38,443 nucleotides of DNA from an uncultured Collinsella sp. Its GTDB lineage: Bacteria > Actinomycetota > Coriobacteriia > Coriobacteriales > Coriobacteriaceae. The stretch covers positions 1 through 38,443 of the forward strand of contig CAJMBB010000001.1 of assembly GCA_905211615.1 (NCBI GenBank), given 5' to 3'. The position numbers and the translations under genes are program-made. Position 1 is the first letter of the stretch; the number at the start of each line of letters is the position of its first letter. Below the pieces are notes generated by a model. It worked only from the letters and a program-made list of their open reading frames with translations. It ran no database searches and had not been told where the DNA came from. Below, piece by piece: positions 25,095 to 32,856 of this stretch.

Positions 25095-25513
25095 GGGCAT
25101 TTCTCGATACCAATTTTCTGCTCGATTGCGTGCTTCCGGGCCGGCCGGAGCACGCAGCGGCGCAAACGATCAAGGGGCTCGTTGACGTGGGGCTTATCGA
25201 GGGCGTTGTTTCGGCCTGCTCTCTCAAGGACGTGTACTACATTCTCACTAAACAGGCAGGCGAGGCGCGCGCCCGCGAGGTAGTGCGCGACTGTCTTAAG
25301 AGCTACTCGGTAGAGCCTCTCGACCAAGAAGCTTGTTTTACCTCCGCCTATTCCGATGAGCCGGACTTTGAGGACGGCTGTATCCGTGCGATGGCCGAGC
25401 GTGCCGGCGTGGACTTTATCATCACGCGTGACCGCGCCGCTTTTGTGCGCTCGACCATCAAGACCTTCTCGCCTGCAGAGTTCATCCGTGCGTTTCCGAT
25501 TCCGGAGGAGTAA
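25091..25513 (+). CDS. PIN-domain toxin (VapC-like ribonuclease)
   Basis: A 140-residue PIN-domain protein. The acidic residues expected to bind Mg2+ are in FLDTNFLLD (Asp6), SLKDVYYIL, DEPDFEDGCI and FIITRD near the C-terminus. PIN toxins cleave RNA, often tRNA, and are held inactive by the antitoxin encoded just upstream. The start ATG overlaps the antitoxin stop, giving translational coupling. The pair sits between the two 93-bp direct repeats, in a part of the window with several broken genes, which fits recent gain. Confidence 0.88.
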   Translation: MRAFLDTNFLLDCVLPGRPEHAAAQTIKGLVDVGLIEGVVSACSLKDVYYILTKQAGEARAREVVRDCLKSYSVEPLDQEACFTSAYSDEPDFEDGCIRAMAERAGVDFIITRDRAAFVRSTIKTFSPAEFIRAFPIPEE

Positions 25514-25562
25514 AACCGCCATATCGGGGACTGTCCCCGGCGTTTGGCGAGCTTGTTGGGAG

Positions 25563-25766
25563 GCTCCTGGTCCAGTGACTGTTACAAAAAACGGCTATAG
25601 CAAATTTGTTGTACTTCGATCTGAAGACTATGACTTCATGGTTCAGGAACAGGCTAAGGCTCGTCTGATGGCTCGTATAGCTGTGGCCGAGCAGGAGCGT
25701 GCTGCTGGCATGGCGCGTGATGCCTTTGAGGCTCTCGATGACCTTGAGGCAAAATATGGCCTATAA
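25563..25766 (+). pseudogene. Phd-type antitoxin, N-terminus lost
   Basis: The frame reads APGPVTVTKNGYSKFVVLRS, then EDYDFMVQEQAKARLMARIA, and ends LEAKYGL. This is the second half of a Phd/YefM antitoxin (the GPxxVTKNGY element is diagnostic). The first 35 or so residues that contact DNA are missing, and no ATG precedes the remaining part. A GTG at 25575 would give a 63-residue product, but there is no good ribosome site. It is a relic of a second toxin-antitoxin pair, 50 bp after the intact PIN toxin. Confidence 0.72.
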
Positions 25767-25851
25767 CGTCAAGATTCTGCCTTCAGCCGAACGTTTTCTG
25801 GGCGGTTCTTACTTTGCTGGGGCAACCGGCACCGTGATCTGCGTCACGTAG
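25756..25851 (+). pseudogene. RelE/ParE-type toxin, truncated at the repeat edge
   Basis: The ATG at 25756 overlaps the antitoxin end by 11 bases, and the frame begins MAYNVKILPSAER, the typical RelE/ParE start. After 14-15 codons it runs into the 93-bp repeat (from 25800) and stops after 31 codons. The rest of the toxin is gone. The break exactly at the repeat edge suggests that recombination involving the repeat removed it. Confidence 0.72.
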
Positions 25852-25892
25852 GTTGTGGGGTCGTCGCTGATGATGTCGTCGATCAGGGCGAT
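25800..25892 (-). repeat. 93-bp direct repeat, copy 2, with a gene-tail remnant
   Basis: Second copy of 24456-24548. On the minus strand it encodes REIALIDDIISDDPTTYVTQ then ITVPVAPAK and a stop (25811-25809). Differences from copy 1 are few and mostly silent or conservative, so both descend from the same coding sequence. It begins 15 bases beyond the MATE stop codon, out of frame with it. Confidence 0.75.
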
Positions 25893-25906
25893 CTCGCGTT
25901 GCCCCG

Positions 25907-27253
25907 CTACGCTGCCAACTTGTCAAAAGCCCCGCGCCGGTTGAGCACGGTAAACGCGATAACACAGATGACCGCCGACAGAATCGATCCGCACGGCGAG
26001 GCGATGCCCATGGGAAACAACGTATCGGAATAGGCATTCGACAGCAGCCACGCGCCCGGCACGCGAATGAGCGCCACGGCCAGCACGTTGTGCGCAAAGC
26101 CGATGTAGCTCTTGCCGTATGCAGCGAAAAAGCCGCTAAAGCAAATGTGGATGCCGGCAAAGATCGCGTCGATAATATAACTGTGCATATAGCCGGTGCC
26201 GGCGGCGACCACTGCGGGGTCCTTGGCAAAAAAGCCGATAAACGCCGGTGCCACCAGCCACATCAGCACCGTGATCAGGCAGCCGTACACCACCGAGATG
26301 GTCATGGCGTCTTTGAGTACCTGACGTGCGCGGTCGCCCTTGCCCGCGCCGGCGTTTTGCGCCGTGAGCGCGCTGACGGTGGCGCCCATGGAACTCGGCA
26401 CAATGAACAAAAAGCTGATCATCTTCTCGACCAGGCCCACGGCGGCGGCGTCGACGAGCCCTCGGTGGTTGGCGATGACGGTGATAAACATAAACGCCAC
26501 CTGGATGCAGCCGTCCTGCACGGCCACAGGCACGCCGATCTTAAGAATGCTGCCGAGCACCTCGGGCTGGGGGCGCAGGTCGCTGCGCTTAACGTGGATG
26601 TTCGTGCGGCGGCTCTTGAGCCACACGAGCGCGAGGGCAACGCTGGCCGTCTGGGCGGTTACCGTGCCGAGCGCCGCGCCCACGGGGCCGAGCCCCATGT
26701 GGCCGATAAACAGAAAGTCGAGCGCGATGTTGATGATGCATGCCACGCCGATCACGTACATAGGCGAGCGCGAATCGCCCAGGCCGCGAAAGATGGCCGA
26801 GAGGATGTTGTATGCGGCGATAAACGGAATGCCGACAAAGCAGATGCGTAGGTAGGCGGCGGTTCCTTCGACTGCCTCAGCCGGCGTGCCAATGAGTGCC
26901 ACGATCTGCGGGCACAGCGTAAGCAGGACAGCGGCCAGCACCACCGAGACACCCATAAAGAGCGTGATAGTGTTGCCGATGGCGGTCTCGGCGCGGTCGA
27001 AGCGGCGCGAGCCCACGGCGTGGCCGACGACCACCGTGGTTCCCATGGCCAGGCCCACGAGCGCCACGGTGATCATATAGAGCGTCTGCGCGCCATTTGC
27101 CACGGCGGTGATGCCGGCGGCGCCGCTAAACTGCCCCATCATGTACAGGTCGGCCATGCCGTAGAGCATCTGCAAAAAGTACGAGAGCATATAAGGCAGG
27201 GCAAAGACTGCGATGGTCTTAAGGACATTGCCGCGTGTGAGGTCGTGTTCCAT
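25907..27253 (-). CDS. MATE-family multidrug/cation antiporter
   Basis: A 448-residue membrane protein with about 12 transmembrane helices in two homologous halves, typical of MATE exporters that expel drugs or metabolites using a Na+ or H+ gradient. It starts MEHDLTRGNVLKTIAVFALP, followed by MLYGMADLYMMGQFSGAAGI, the canonical MATE helix 1-2. The frame is open further upstream, but that part contains a hairpin repeat and the promoter, so the ATG at 27253 is chosen even though its ribosome site (AGAAAG) is weak. A MerR-type promoter precedes it, so induction by a toxic compound is likely. The substrate is unknown. Confidence 0.9.
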   Translation of the reverse strand: MEHDLTRGNVLKTIAVFALPYMLSYFLQMLYGMADLYMMGQFSGAAGITAVANGAQTLYMITVALVGLAMGTTVVVGHAVGSRRFDRAETAIGNTITLFMGVSVVLAAVLLTLCPQIVALIGTPAEAVEGTAAYLRICFVGIPFIAAYNILSAIFRGLGDSRSPMYVIGVACIINIALDFLFIGHMGLGPVGAALGTVTAQTASVALALVWLKSRRTNIHVKRSDLRPQPEVLGSILKIGVPVAVQDGCIQVAFMFITVIANHRGLVDAAAVGLVEKMISFLFIVPSSMGATVSALTAQNAGAGKGDRARQVLKDAMTISVVYGCLITVLMWLVAPAFIGFFAKDPAVVAAGTGYMHSYIIDAIFAGIHICFSGFFAAYGKSYIGFAHNVLAVALIRVPGAWLLSNAYSDTLFPMGIASPCGSILSAVICVIAFTVLNRRGAFDKLAA

Positions 27254-27293
27254 GGGCGGGGCTTTCTGGCTTGGTTCGTTTAGGTACCAGTGT

Positions 27294-27324
27294 AGTGAAA
27301 ACCCTACAACGATTGTAGAGTCAA
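27294..27324 (-). promoter_or_regulatory. MerR-type promoter of the MATE gene
   Basis: On the minus strand: TTGACT (27324-27319), a 19-bp spacer, TTCACT (27299-27294). The spacer holds the dyad CTACAATCGTTGTAG (27318-27304). A 19-bp spacer with a dyad inside and TTGACT-CTACA sequence is characteristic of promoters that MerR-family activators realign. No MerR gene is in the window. Confidence 0.55.
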
Positions 27325-27408
27325 GGTTTGTGTTGGCGGTGGGGCGAAAAAAATAGTCACGCTCCAAGCACGATGCCTTGATCTCTCCGTGCCCCTCACC
27401 TCGCCTCG

Positions 27409-27471
27409 AACCATCACAACATTCGACGTTTTTTGCCAAAAACGGGAAAAGCATCGAATGTTGTGATGGTT
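27409..27471. repeat. ACCATCACAACATTCGA-type hairpin, copy 1
   Basis: AACCATCACAACATTCGA (27409-27426) pairs perfectly with 27454-27471 around a 27-base centre. Apart from the last base pair it is identical over 62 bp to the copy at 28650-28711 and in the same orientation. It lies upstream of the broken nuclease-like gene. Confidence 0.88.
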
Positions 27472-27573
27472 TTTCTGCCACTCGACCGGGTGGAATCGCT
27501 TTCTTGTGCACGAAGGTGTGCGGACCCGTGGGCAGGGGAATAAGGTTGGTTATCCGACTCCATTGGAGGGCTC

Positions 27574-28611
27574 ATGGACCTGCCGATCGTCCTGTCCCAT
27601 AAGACTGCCTGGCTGTACCACAACGTGGCGCGCCCGTCCGAGCCGCTCTCGTGAGCAAACAGCCTATACGATGAGGAATCGCTTGCTAACGAGGCGGAAC
27701 CGACCGCGAGCCTGCCCAAATTGGGACTCGATGCCAAGGGGCTGAGGGCTTCAACGGCTGTCGGGATTGTTACCGACCATCTGGTTTCACTTGGTATTCC
27801 ACGAGAAGAGCTCGATCATATTGACACGCTCGTCAACTTTGATTTTGAGCGCTCGACGCCGGCTGGATTTAGGTGCCACGTGTTTGGAGCGCCGGTACCT
27901 CCAGACCATCTTATCGAGGTGGCAGAGGGCCTTCTGGTGGTTGATGAGGCCATGTGCTTTGTCCAAGCGGGTTCGTGGATGAGCGAGCCCGAGCAGCTGG
28001 AATATGGCTACGAAATCTGCGCCCGATACCATTTGAATCATCTGTCGACAGGCGATTATATCGAGATGGGGCAGAGGTATACCGTTGCCGACTTGATTGC
28101 CTATTGCAATGAGAACCGATCTCGTCAGGGGGCTATACGCGCGGCCGCCGTGCTCAGGCGCGTGCACGATGGCGCGCGGTCGCCCATGGAGACGGCCACC
28201 GCAATCATGGTCGTAGCAAAACGTTCCCAGGGAGGGCTGGGATACGCCAAGATCGAGCTCAACCATCGGGTCGATGTTCCCAACGAGTTCAAGTATCTCG
28301 CAAAGGCCGGGTATTTCGAGATTGACGTATATGCGCCTGCGAGCGGTACGGGGATTGAATACAACGGCTCGGACCATCTTGATAAACAGCGCAGCGCGTC
28401 GGATGCGGAGCGTATGACCGTGCTGAGCGCGCTGGGCTTTAGGGTGATCGTCCTCACCGGGACTCAGTTTGCCCACCAGCTGCAATTGCACCGGGCGATG
28501 AACGCCATCGCACTCGCTATGGGCCTTAAGTGCGACCGAAGCGAAGCGTTCCAGAAACGTCAGAACGACCTGCGAGAATTCGTGATTCGGCACTGGGACG
28601 GCGGCCTTTAG
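27574..28611 (+). pseudogene. Nuclease-like (DUF559/AbiEi-like) gene with an in-frame stop
   Basis: Reading from the ATG at 27574 (ribosome site GGAGGG) gives MDLPIVLSHKTAWLYHNVAR, PSEPLS, a TGA at 27652-27654, and then an open frame in the same register to 28611, about 345 residues in all. The C-terminal part, FEIDVYAPASGTGIEYNGSD then ERMTVLSALGFRVIVLT, resembles the DUF559/Vsr-like endonuclease fold, with Asp and Glu residues in the right order. One C-to-T change (CGA to TGA) would explain the stop. A shorter product from TTG 27721 is conceivable but lacks a ribosome site. The function is not known; AbiEi-like or mobile-element roles are guesses. It is flanked by two identical hairpin elements. 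Confidence 0.7.
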
Positions 28612-28649
28612 GGACGCTTTGGTCCTTCTGCGGGGCCTGCGGGCAGGCA

Positions 28650-28711
28650 AACCATCACAACATTCGACGTTTTTTGCCAAAAACGGGAAAAGCATCGAAT
28701 GTTGTGATGGT
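28650..28711. repeat. ACCATCACAACATTCGA-type hairpin, copy 2
   Basis: ACCATCACAACATTCGA (28651-28667) pairs with 28695-28711. The sequence, including the centre, is identical to copy 1. It begins about 40 bp after the stop of the broken nuclease-like gene. Confidence 0.88.
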
Positions 28712-28775
28712 CTGTGTTGAGGATGGGCTCGGGAAGTACGTCTTGCTCGAAGTGGCCTGTCCTGTCGTACGGGTG

Positions 28776-28803
28776 TCGACCCATTCTTCCCGTGGGGTAT
28801 TAT
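28776..28803 (+). promoter_or_regulatory. Likely moaA promoter
   Basis: TCGACC (28776-28781), 16 bp, TATTAT (28798-28803), about 40 bp before the moaA start. No molybdenum-cofactor riboswitch pattern was seen in the short leader. Confidence 0.4.
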
Positions 28804-28842
28804 GTTTTCCGAAGAATAAAACGCCGCGTGAGGGAGGGCTGC

Positions 28843-29898
28843 GTGGACGGGCACGTGCAACATGACGGTTTTGGCCGCGACATCAACTACCTGCGCATTG
28901 CCGTTACCGACAAGTGCAATTTCCGCTGCATCTATTGCATGCCGGCCGATGGCGTGGCACCCCGCGCGCACGACGAGCTGCTCAGCGCCGAGGAGATCGC
29001 CCGCTTTGTGCGCCTGGTGACGGGGGAGGGCATTCGCCGCGTACGCCTGACGGGCGGCGAGCCGCTGGTCAGCCGCCGTATCATCCCGCTCATTCGTGAC
29101 ATCCGCGTGATTCCGCAGATCGAGGACATCTCGCTCACCACCAACGGTGCCCTGCTGCCCCAGCTGGCGCCGCAGCTCAAAGATGCCGGTCTTAACCGCG
29201 TCAACATCTCGCTCGACACACTCGACCCTACGCTCTTTGGAAAGATCACGCGTCTGGGCCGACTCGAGCAGACCATGGCTGGCATCGACGCGGCGCTGGC
29301 TTGGGGCTTTGAACCCGTTAAGGTCAACTGCGTTGTTGTGCGCCGGCTCAACCAGGACGTGGCGGCCCTCGCGCGGCTCACGCTCGACCGCCCCATCCAC
29401 CTGCGCTTTATCGAATACATGCCCATCGGCGACGAGCGCACGAGCTCGCATTGCGCTGTGGACCCGCATGCGCCCGCGCTCAATCCCGAGCTGTGGGACG
29501 CGAGCGACACCGTGCCGAGTGACGAGCTGCGGGCGCGCATCAATGCCGGGGCCGCCGCGACGGGACTGGGCGAGCTCGAGCCGCTCGACATCAACGACGC
29601 TCCTGCCGGCGCGGGCCCTGCGCGCTACTGGCACTTTCCGGGCGCGGCGGGAACGGTCGGCTTTATTAGCGCCATGTCCAACCATTTTTGCGCGAGCTGC
29701 AATCGTCTGCGCCTGACGGCCGATGGCAATGTGCGTCCGTGCCTGTTTAGCGATGCCGAGTATTCGGTGCGTGAGGCGCTGCGCCGTGGTGATGATATGC
29801 AGGTACTTTCGATTTGGCGCGATGCCGTGGCCCACAAACCGCAGGAACACGCGATAATTGAGGGCACGCAACGATTTATGTCCCAAATCGGAGGATGA
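28843..29898 (+). CDS. moaA: GTP 3',8-cyclase MoaA
   Basis: A radical-SAM enzyme of 351 residues that converts GTP to 3',8-cyclo-7,8-dihydro-GTP, the first step of molybdopterin synthesis. The N-terminal iron-sulfur motif is CNFRCIYC, with RLTGGEPL following. The C-terminal cluster is in CASCNRLRLTADG and NVRPCLF, and the protein ends with the essential GG tail. The GTG at 28843 is chosen because GGGAGG lies just upstream and the protein then starts close to the family norm. Its last codons hold the ribosome site of the next gene, so moaA and the moaC-mobB fusion form one operon. It implies a molybdenum or tungsten enzyme elsewhere in the genome. Confidence 0.95.
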   Translation: MDGHVQHDGFGRDINYLRIAVTDKCNFRCIYCMPADGVAPRAHDELLSAEEIARFVRLVTGEGIRRVRLTGGEPLVSRRIIPLIRDIRVIPQIEDISLTTNGALLPQLAPQLKDAGLNRVNISLDTLDPTLFGKITRLGRLEQTMAGIDAALAWGFEPVKVNCVVVRRLNQDVAALARLTLDRPIHLRFIEYMPIGDERTSSHCAVDPHAPALNPELWDASDTVPSDELRARINAGAAATGLGELEPLDINDAPAGAGPARYWHFPGAAGTVGFISAMSNHFCASCNRLRLTADGNVRPCLFSDAEYSVREALRRGDDMQVLSIWRDAVAHKPQEHAIIEGTQRFMSQIGG

Positions 29899-29902
29899 TC
29901 AT

Positions 29903-31207
29903 ATGGCCAAGAGCAGGTACGCCGATGCCACCAAGGCCGCTCGCAGGGCCGCGATGTCTGCCCACAAAGTCACGGCTGCGGCGAATGCTGGCAACGCCGA
30001 CGCGTCCGCACAGCCGACTGCCAGCGCTGCCGCCGAGCCCGCCCGCGACGCCCGTCGCGACGAGCTGACGCACGTGGACGCCAAGGGCGAGGTGCGCATG
30101 GTCGACGTGTCCGACAAGGCCGAGACCCATCGCATTGCCATCGCCGAAGGCACCATCCTCATGCACCCCGAGACGCAGGCCATGGTGCTGCAAGACCGCG
30201 CCAAGAAGGGCGACGTGCTTGCCTGCGCGCGCGTGGCGGGCATTATGGCCATCAAGCGCACGAGCGACATCATCCCCATGTGCCATCCGTTGCTCATTAC
30301 CAAGAGCAAGTGCGACATTGCGCCCATCGCTCCGGCGGGGACGCCGGCCGAGGACGTGCCCGAGGGCTGGGCGCCGGCGCGTGCGGACGGGCAGGTTGGC
30401 TTTCACGTGTTGGTCACGGCGGGCGTGACGGGCAAGACGGGTATCGAGATGGAGGCCCTGACCGGCGCGAGTGCCGCGTGCCTAACAATCTATGACATGT
30501 GCAAGGCGGTCGATCGCGGCATGGAGATCGTCGACGTTCGCCTGCTGCACAAGGAGGGCGGCCGCTCGGGTGTGTGGGATCGTGCAGAGCGCCAGGCCGC
30601 TGCTGTTGAGGCCGTGGCCGCTGACGGTGCCGCGCCCGCGAGCGCACCCGTCGCCGTTGCGTCCGCAGCTCCGGCACCGGCCGTCCCCGCGATCGCGTTT
30701 ATCGGCTACCAAAACTCGGGCAAGACCACGCTCGTCGAGAAGGTTATCGCCGAGCTCACCCGCCGCGGCCTGCGCGTGGGTTCGCTCAAGCATCATGGGC
30801 ATCACGGCTTTGATATCGACGTGCCCGCTAAGGATACCTGGCGCCATCACCAGGCCGGATCCAAGCACGTGGGCCTCATCTGCGCCACGCGCTGGGCGGA
30901 GTACGCCGACACGCGCGAGGAGGACGAGATGCCCGCGCGTGAGCTGCTGTCGCGCTACAACGATGTCGACGTGGTGATCATCGAGGGCTACAAGACCGAG
31001 GGCTTCGACAACATCGTGGTCGCGCGCTCTGGTGTCGACCGTCTGCGCGGCAAGAGCTCGCTCGACCTGGTCGACGGTCACACGCTGGCCCTTGCCTGCA
31101 ACGAGGCCCTGGCGCGTCAGGCCTTCGACGCCGGCTTTGCGACCCGAGCCATCAACATCAACGACGCCCGAGCTATCTGCGATCTGATTCAGGACCATCT
31201 GGCCTAA
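29903..31207 (+). CDS. moaC: MoaC-MobB fusion, molybdopterin synthesis
   Basis: A 434-residue protein that joins two enzymes usually made separately. Residues about 50-230 are MoaC, cyclic pyranopterin monophosphate synthase (THVDAKGEVRMVDVS, KRTSDIIPMCHPL, TGIEMEALTGASAA, DMCKAVDRGM). An Ala/Pro-rich linker (about 235-260) follows. The rest is MobB, a P-loop GTPase (FIGYQNSGKTTL) that helps attach the nucleotide to molybdopterin. The N-terminus has an extra 45 residues rich in Ala. The ATG at 29903 follows GGAGGA inside the end of moaA. The fusion couples an early and a late step of the cofactor pathway. A hairpin with a T-rich right arm begins at the stop codon. Confidence 0.93.
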   Translation: MAKSRYADATKAARRAAMSAHKVTAAANAGNADASAQPTASAAAEPARDARRDELTHVDAKGEVRMVDVSDKAETHRIAIAEGTILMHPETQAMVLQDRAKKGDVLACARVAGIMAIKRTSDIIPMCHPLLITKSKCDIAPIAPAGTPAEDVPEGWAPARADGQVGFHVLVTAGVTGKTGIEMEALTGASAACLTIYDMCKAVDRGMEIVDVRLLHKEGGRSGVWDRAERQAAAVEAVAADGAAPASAPVAVASAAPAPAVPAIAFIGYQNSGKTTLVEKVIAELTRRGLRVGSLKHHGHHGFDIDVPAKDTWRHHQAGSKHVGLICATRWAEYADTREEDEMPARELLSRYNDVDVVIIEGYKTEGFDNIVVARSGVDRLRGKSSLDLVDGHTLALACNEALARQAFDAGFATRAININDARAICDLIQDHLA

Positions 31208-31246
31208 AACCTGCCAAAAAGGGACAGGTTTGTTTTGGCAGGTTTT
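31206..31246 (+). terminator. moaC-mobB terminator with GGGACAGG loop
   Basis: AAAACCTGCCAAAA (31206-31219) pairs perfectly with TTTTGGCAGGTTTT (31233-31246) over AGGGACAGGTTTG. It starts inside the stop codon. The loop sequence GGGACAGG recurs near other hairpins of the window (20280, 16059). Confidence 0.8.
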
Positions 31247-31265
31247 ATCTGGGCAAACGTCATTT

Positions 31266-31298
31266 CCACCACAGAGGGGCCAGGCTTCTTTGTGATGG
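31266..31298. repeat. CCACCACAAAGG-type hairpin, copy 2
   Basis: CCACCACAGAGG (31266-31277), GGCCAGGCT, TCTTTGTGATGG (31287-31298), then TTTTTGCTTTGG. The pairing is imperfect. The downstream bases are shared with the copy at 32857. Confidence 0.7.
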
Positions 31299-31394
31299 TT
31301 TTTGCTTTGGTAGATGTGTGGGACATGCCTTACAATCTACCAAGTAGTTCATGACGGGCGAAAAACGGAGAGAAGGGGCTTGATGCGTCCTTAA

Positions 31395-31462
31395 TGTTTC
31401 ATGCGGATAGATTGATTTGACAGACGGTGGCGAATGCTCGCCGCCCGTATTCGTATGAAACA
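31395..31462 (+). ncRNA. Structured leader before the MFS gene (candidate)
   Basis: Outer stem TGTTTCATGCG (31395-31405) with CGTATGAAACA (31452-31462), 10 of 11 pairs. Inner stem GGTGGCGA (31426-31433) with TCGCCGCC (31438-31445). The outer stem ends at the Shine-Dalgarno AAGGAG (31462-31467). It may control translation, but it could instead be a DNA operator. Confidence 0.35.
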
Positions 31463-31472
31463 AGGAGTCTCC

Positions 31473-32759
31473 ATGCTCTTCTCTCTTTTCTCAAAGCCTC
31501 AATCATCGCTGTCCGCGCAGGCCAAGCGCCTAGTGGCGATGCGCTTTCTCATTTACACCGGTTTTCAGACCAGCTACTTTATCGGCGTCATCGGAACGCT
31601 CACCTATGCAGACGATGCATCGGTCGTGGCGACATCGCTGGCCGTCCTTTTTATGAACGTATTCGTGATCTTGGGGTCCTTTGCGGGCGGCGCGGCGCTC
31701 GACGCCTGGGGCCCGCGCCGTCATTTCTTGCTGAGCATCGTCGGCACGCTGGCGACGGGTGCGGCGATCCTCGTTTTTGGCAGCGCGACCGGCATCGTCC
31801 TGCTCGGCGCGGTGCTCCTGGGCTTTGTGATGGGGTTCGCCCAGCCCATCGCCACATCCTATCCAGCCTACCTCACCGACGATCCTGTCGAGCTCAAAGG
31901 TATCAACTCCGCCATCGCCATGTTTTCAAACGTGAGTATCATCGTTGGCCCCACGCTGGGCGGCTTTGTCGCGGCGGCTACATCGTCACGCGCGGTGTTC
32001 GTGCTCATGATGATTTTTACCGTACTGGCGCTCATTGCCGGCTGGGGCTTTAGGCAAAGTGCGGGTCAGGCCGCCACACACGAAGGCAAACCCGCGCCCG
32101 GCGACATCACATCGGATAAGGCCAGCCAAAGCCCCGACCCCAACACGTCCTCCCGCGCAACCTTCGCGACCAGCATCAAGACAGTCTTTACCAACAGCGT
32201 TCTCGCCCTACTGTTCTGCATCATCTTTCTTTCGAACTTCGGCTATGGCGCCTTTGACCCGCTGGAGTCGTTCTTCTACCGCGATGTTCTGCATGTCGGT
32301 GTCGAGTGGATGGGCTGGCTCTCGTCGGCCTGCGGCGTGGGCGCGGTGCTGGGCGCTGTGGCCGCGCTCCGCTTGCCGCCGCACCTGGTCAACCTTAAAA
32401 CGCTGCTCGTGGCGCTCATGTCCGTGGGCCTGGGAAGTTTGCTCTATGTGGGGACACCGTACGTGGGCGTAGCCCTTGTCGGTCAGATTGCCCTGGGCGT
32501 GGCCTGGGGCGTCGTCAACCCGCTCCACAACACGATCGTGCAAACAACGGCCCCGCTCGAGCAACTCGGGCGCGTCAACTCGGTCATGGGCTTTGGCAAT
32601 ATGTTCGCCGGCGTGGCGCCGCTGGCGATTGCCCCGTGGCTGGCGGCGACATTTGGCGTACAGCGGACACTCGTGGGGGCAGGCATGGTCGTGACGGCGG
32701 TCCCTGCGGCGTTGCTGCTGTTTGGACGCCGGCATTTGGATCGTGCCGCAAGGCAGTAA
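31473..32759 (+). CDS. Major facilitator superfamily transporter
   Basis: A 428-residue MFS protein with about 12 transmembrane helices. The helix 2-3 loop has the motif GGAALDAWGPRRHF, a form of the MFS signature. The central cytoplasmic loop (about 200-240) is hydrophilic and Ser/Thr-rich. The C-terminal half shows GWLSSACGVGAVLGA and GRVNSVMGFGNMFAGVAPL. Drug-proton antiporters share this pattern, but the substrate is not identifiable. The ATG at 31473 has AAGGAG five bases upstream. It is alone on its strand here; a copy of the ACCATCACAACATTCGA hairpin begins two bases after its stop. Confidence 0.85.
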   Translation: MLFSLFSKPQSSLSAQAKRLVAMRFLIYTGFQTSYFIGVIGTLTYADDASVVATSLAVLFMNVFVILGSFAGGAALDAWGPRRHFLLSIVGTLATGAAILVFGSATGIVLLGAVLLGFVMGFAQPIATSYPAYLTDDPVELKGINSAIAMFSNVSIIVGPTLGGFVAAATSSRAVFVLMMIFTVLALIAGWGFRQSAGQAATHEGKPAPGDITSDKASQSPDPNTSSRATFATSIKTVFTNSVLALLFCIIFLSNFGYGAFDPLESFFYRDVLHVGVEWMGWLSSACGVGAVLGAVAALRLPPHLVNLKTLLVALMSVGLGSLLYVGTPYVGVALVGQIALGVAWGVVNPLHNTIVQTTAPLEQLGRVNSVMGFGNMFAGVAPLAIAPWLAATFGVQRTLVGAGMVVTAVPAALLLFGRRHLDRAARQ

Positions 32760-32760
32760 A

Positions 32761-32822
32761 AACCATCACAACATTCGATGAAAATCGCGATTTTGCCGAA
32801 AAACGTCGAATGTTGTGATGGT
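32761..32822. repeat. ACCATCACAACATTCGA-type hairpin, copy 3 (inverted)
   Basis: AACCATCACAACATTCGA (32761-32778) with its exact inverse complement (32805-32822). The 27-base centre differs from copies 1 and 2 but resembles their complement, so this copy is in the opposite orientation. The arms are perfectly conserved while the centre has drifted. Confidence 0.85.
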
Positions 32823-32856
32823 TTGCGCTGCGGGTCAGGCCATCCTGCGGGCCAGG

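Noticed and set aside
25525..25540. GGGGACTGTCCCC as an operator
   Set aside because: The palindrome is short, lies between a toxin stop and a gene fragment, and has no promoter near it.
27253..27511. Longer start for the MATE gene
   Set aside because: The upstream in-frame part contains a dispersed hairpin and the MerR-type promoter and has no resemblance to MATE N-termini.
27652..27654. TGA as a selenocysteine codon
   Set aside because: No SECIS-like stem was seen after it and the position, near the N-terminus in a non-redox family, does not suit selenocysteine.
31417..31422. Perfect TTGACA as the -35 of the MFS promoter
   Set aside because: No -10-like hexamer lies 15-20 bp downstream; the stretch there is GC-rich and forms a stem instead.
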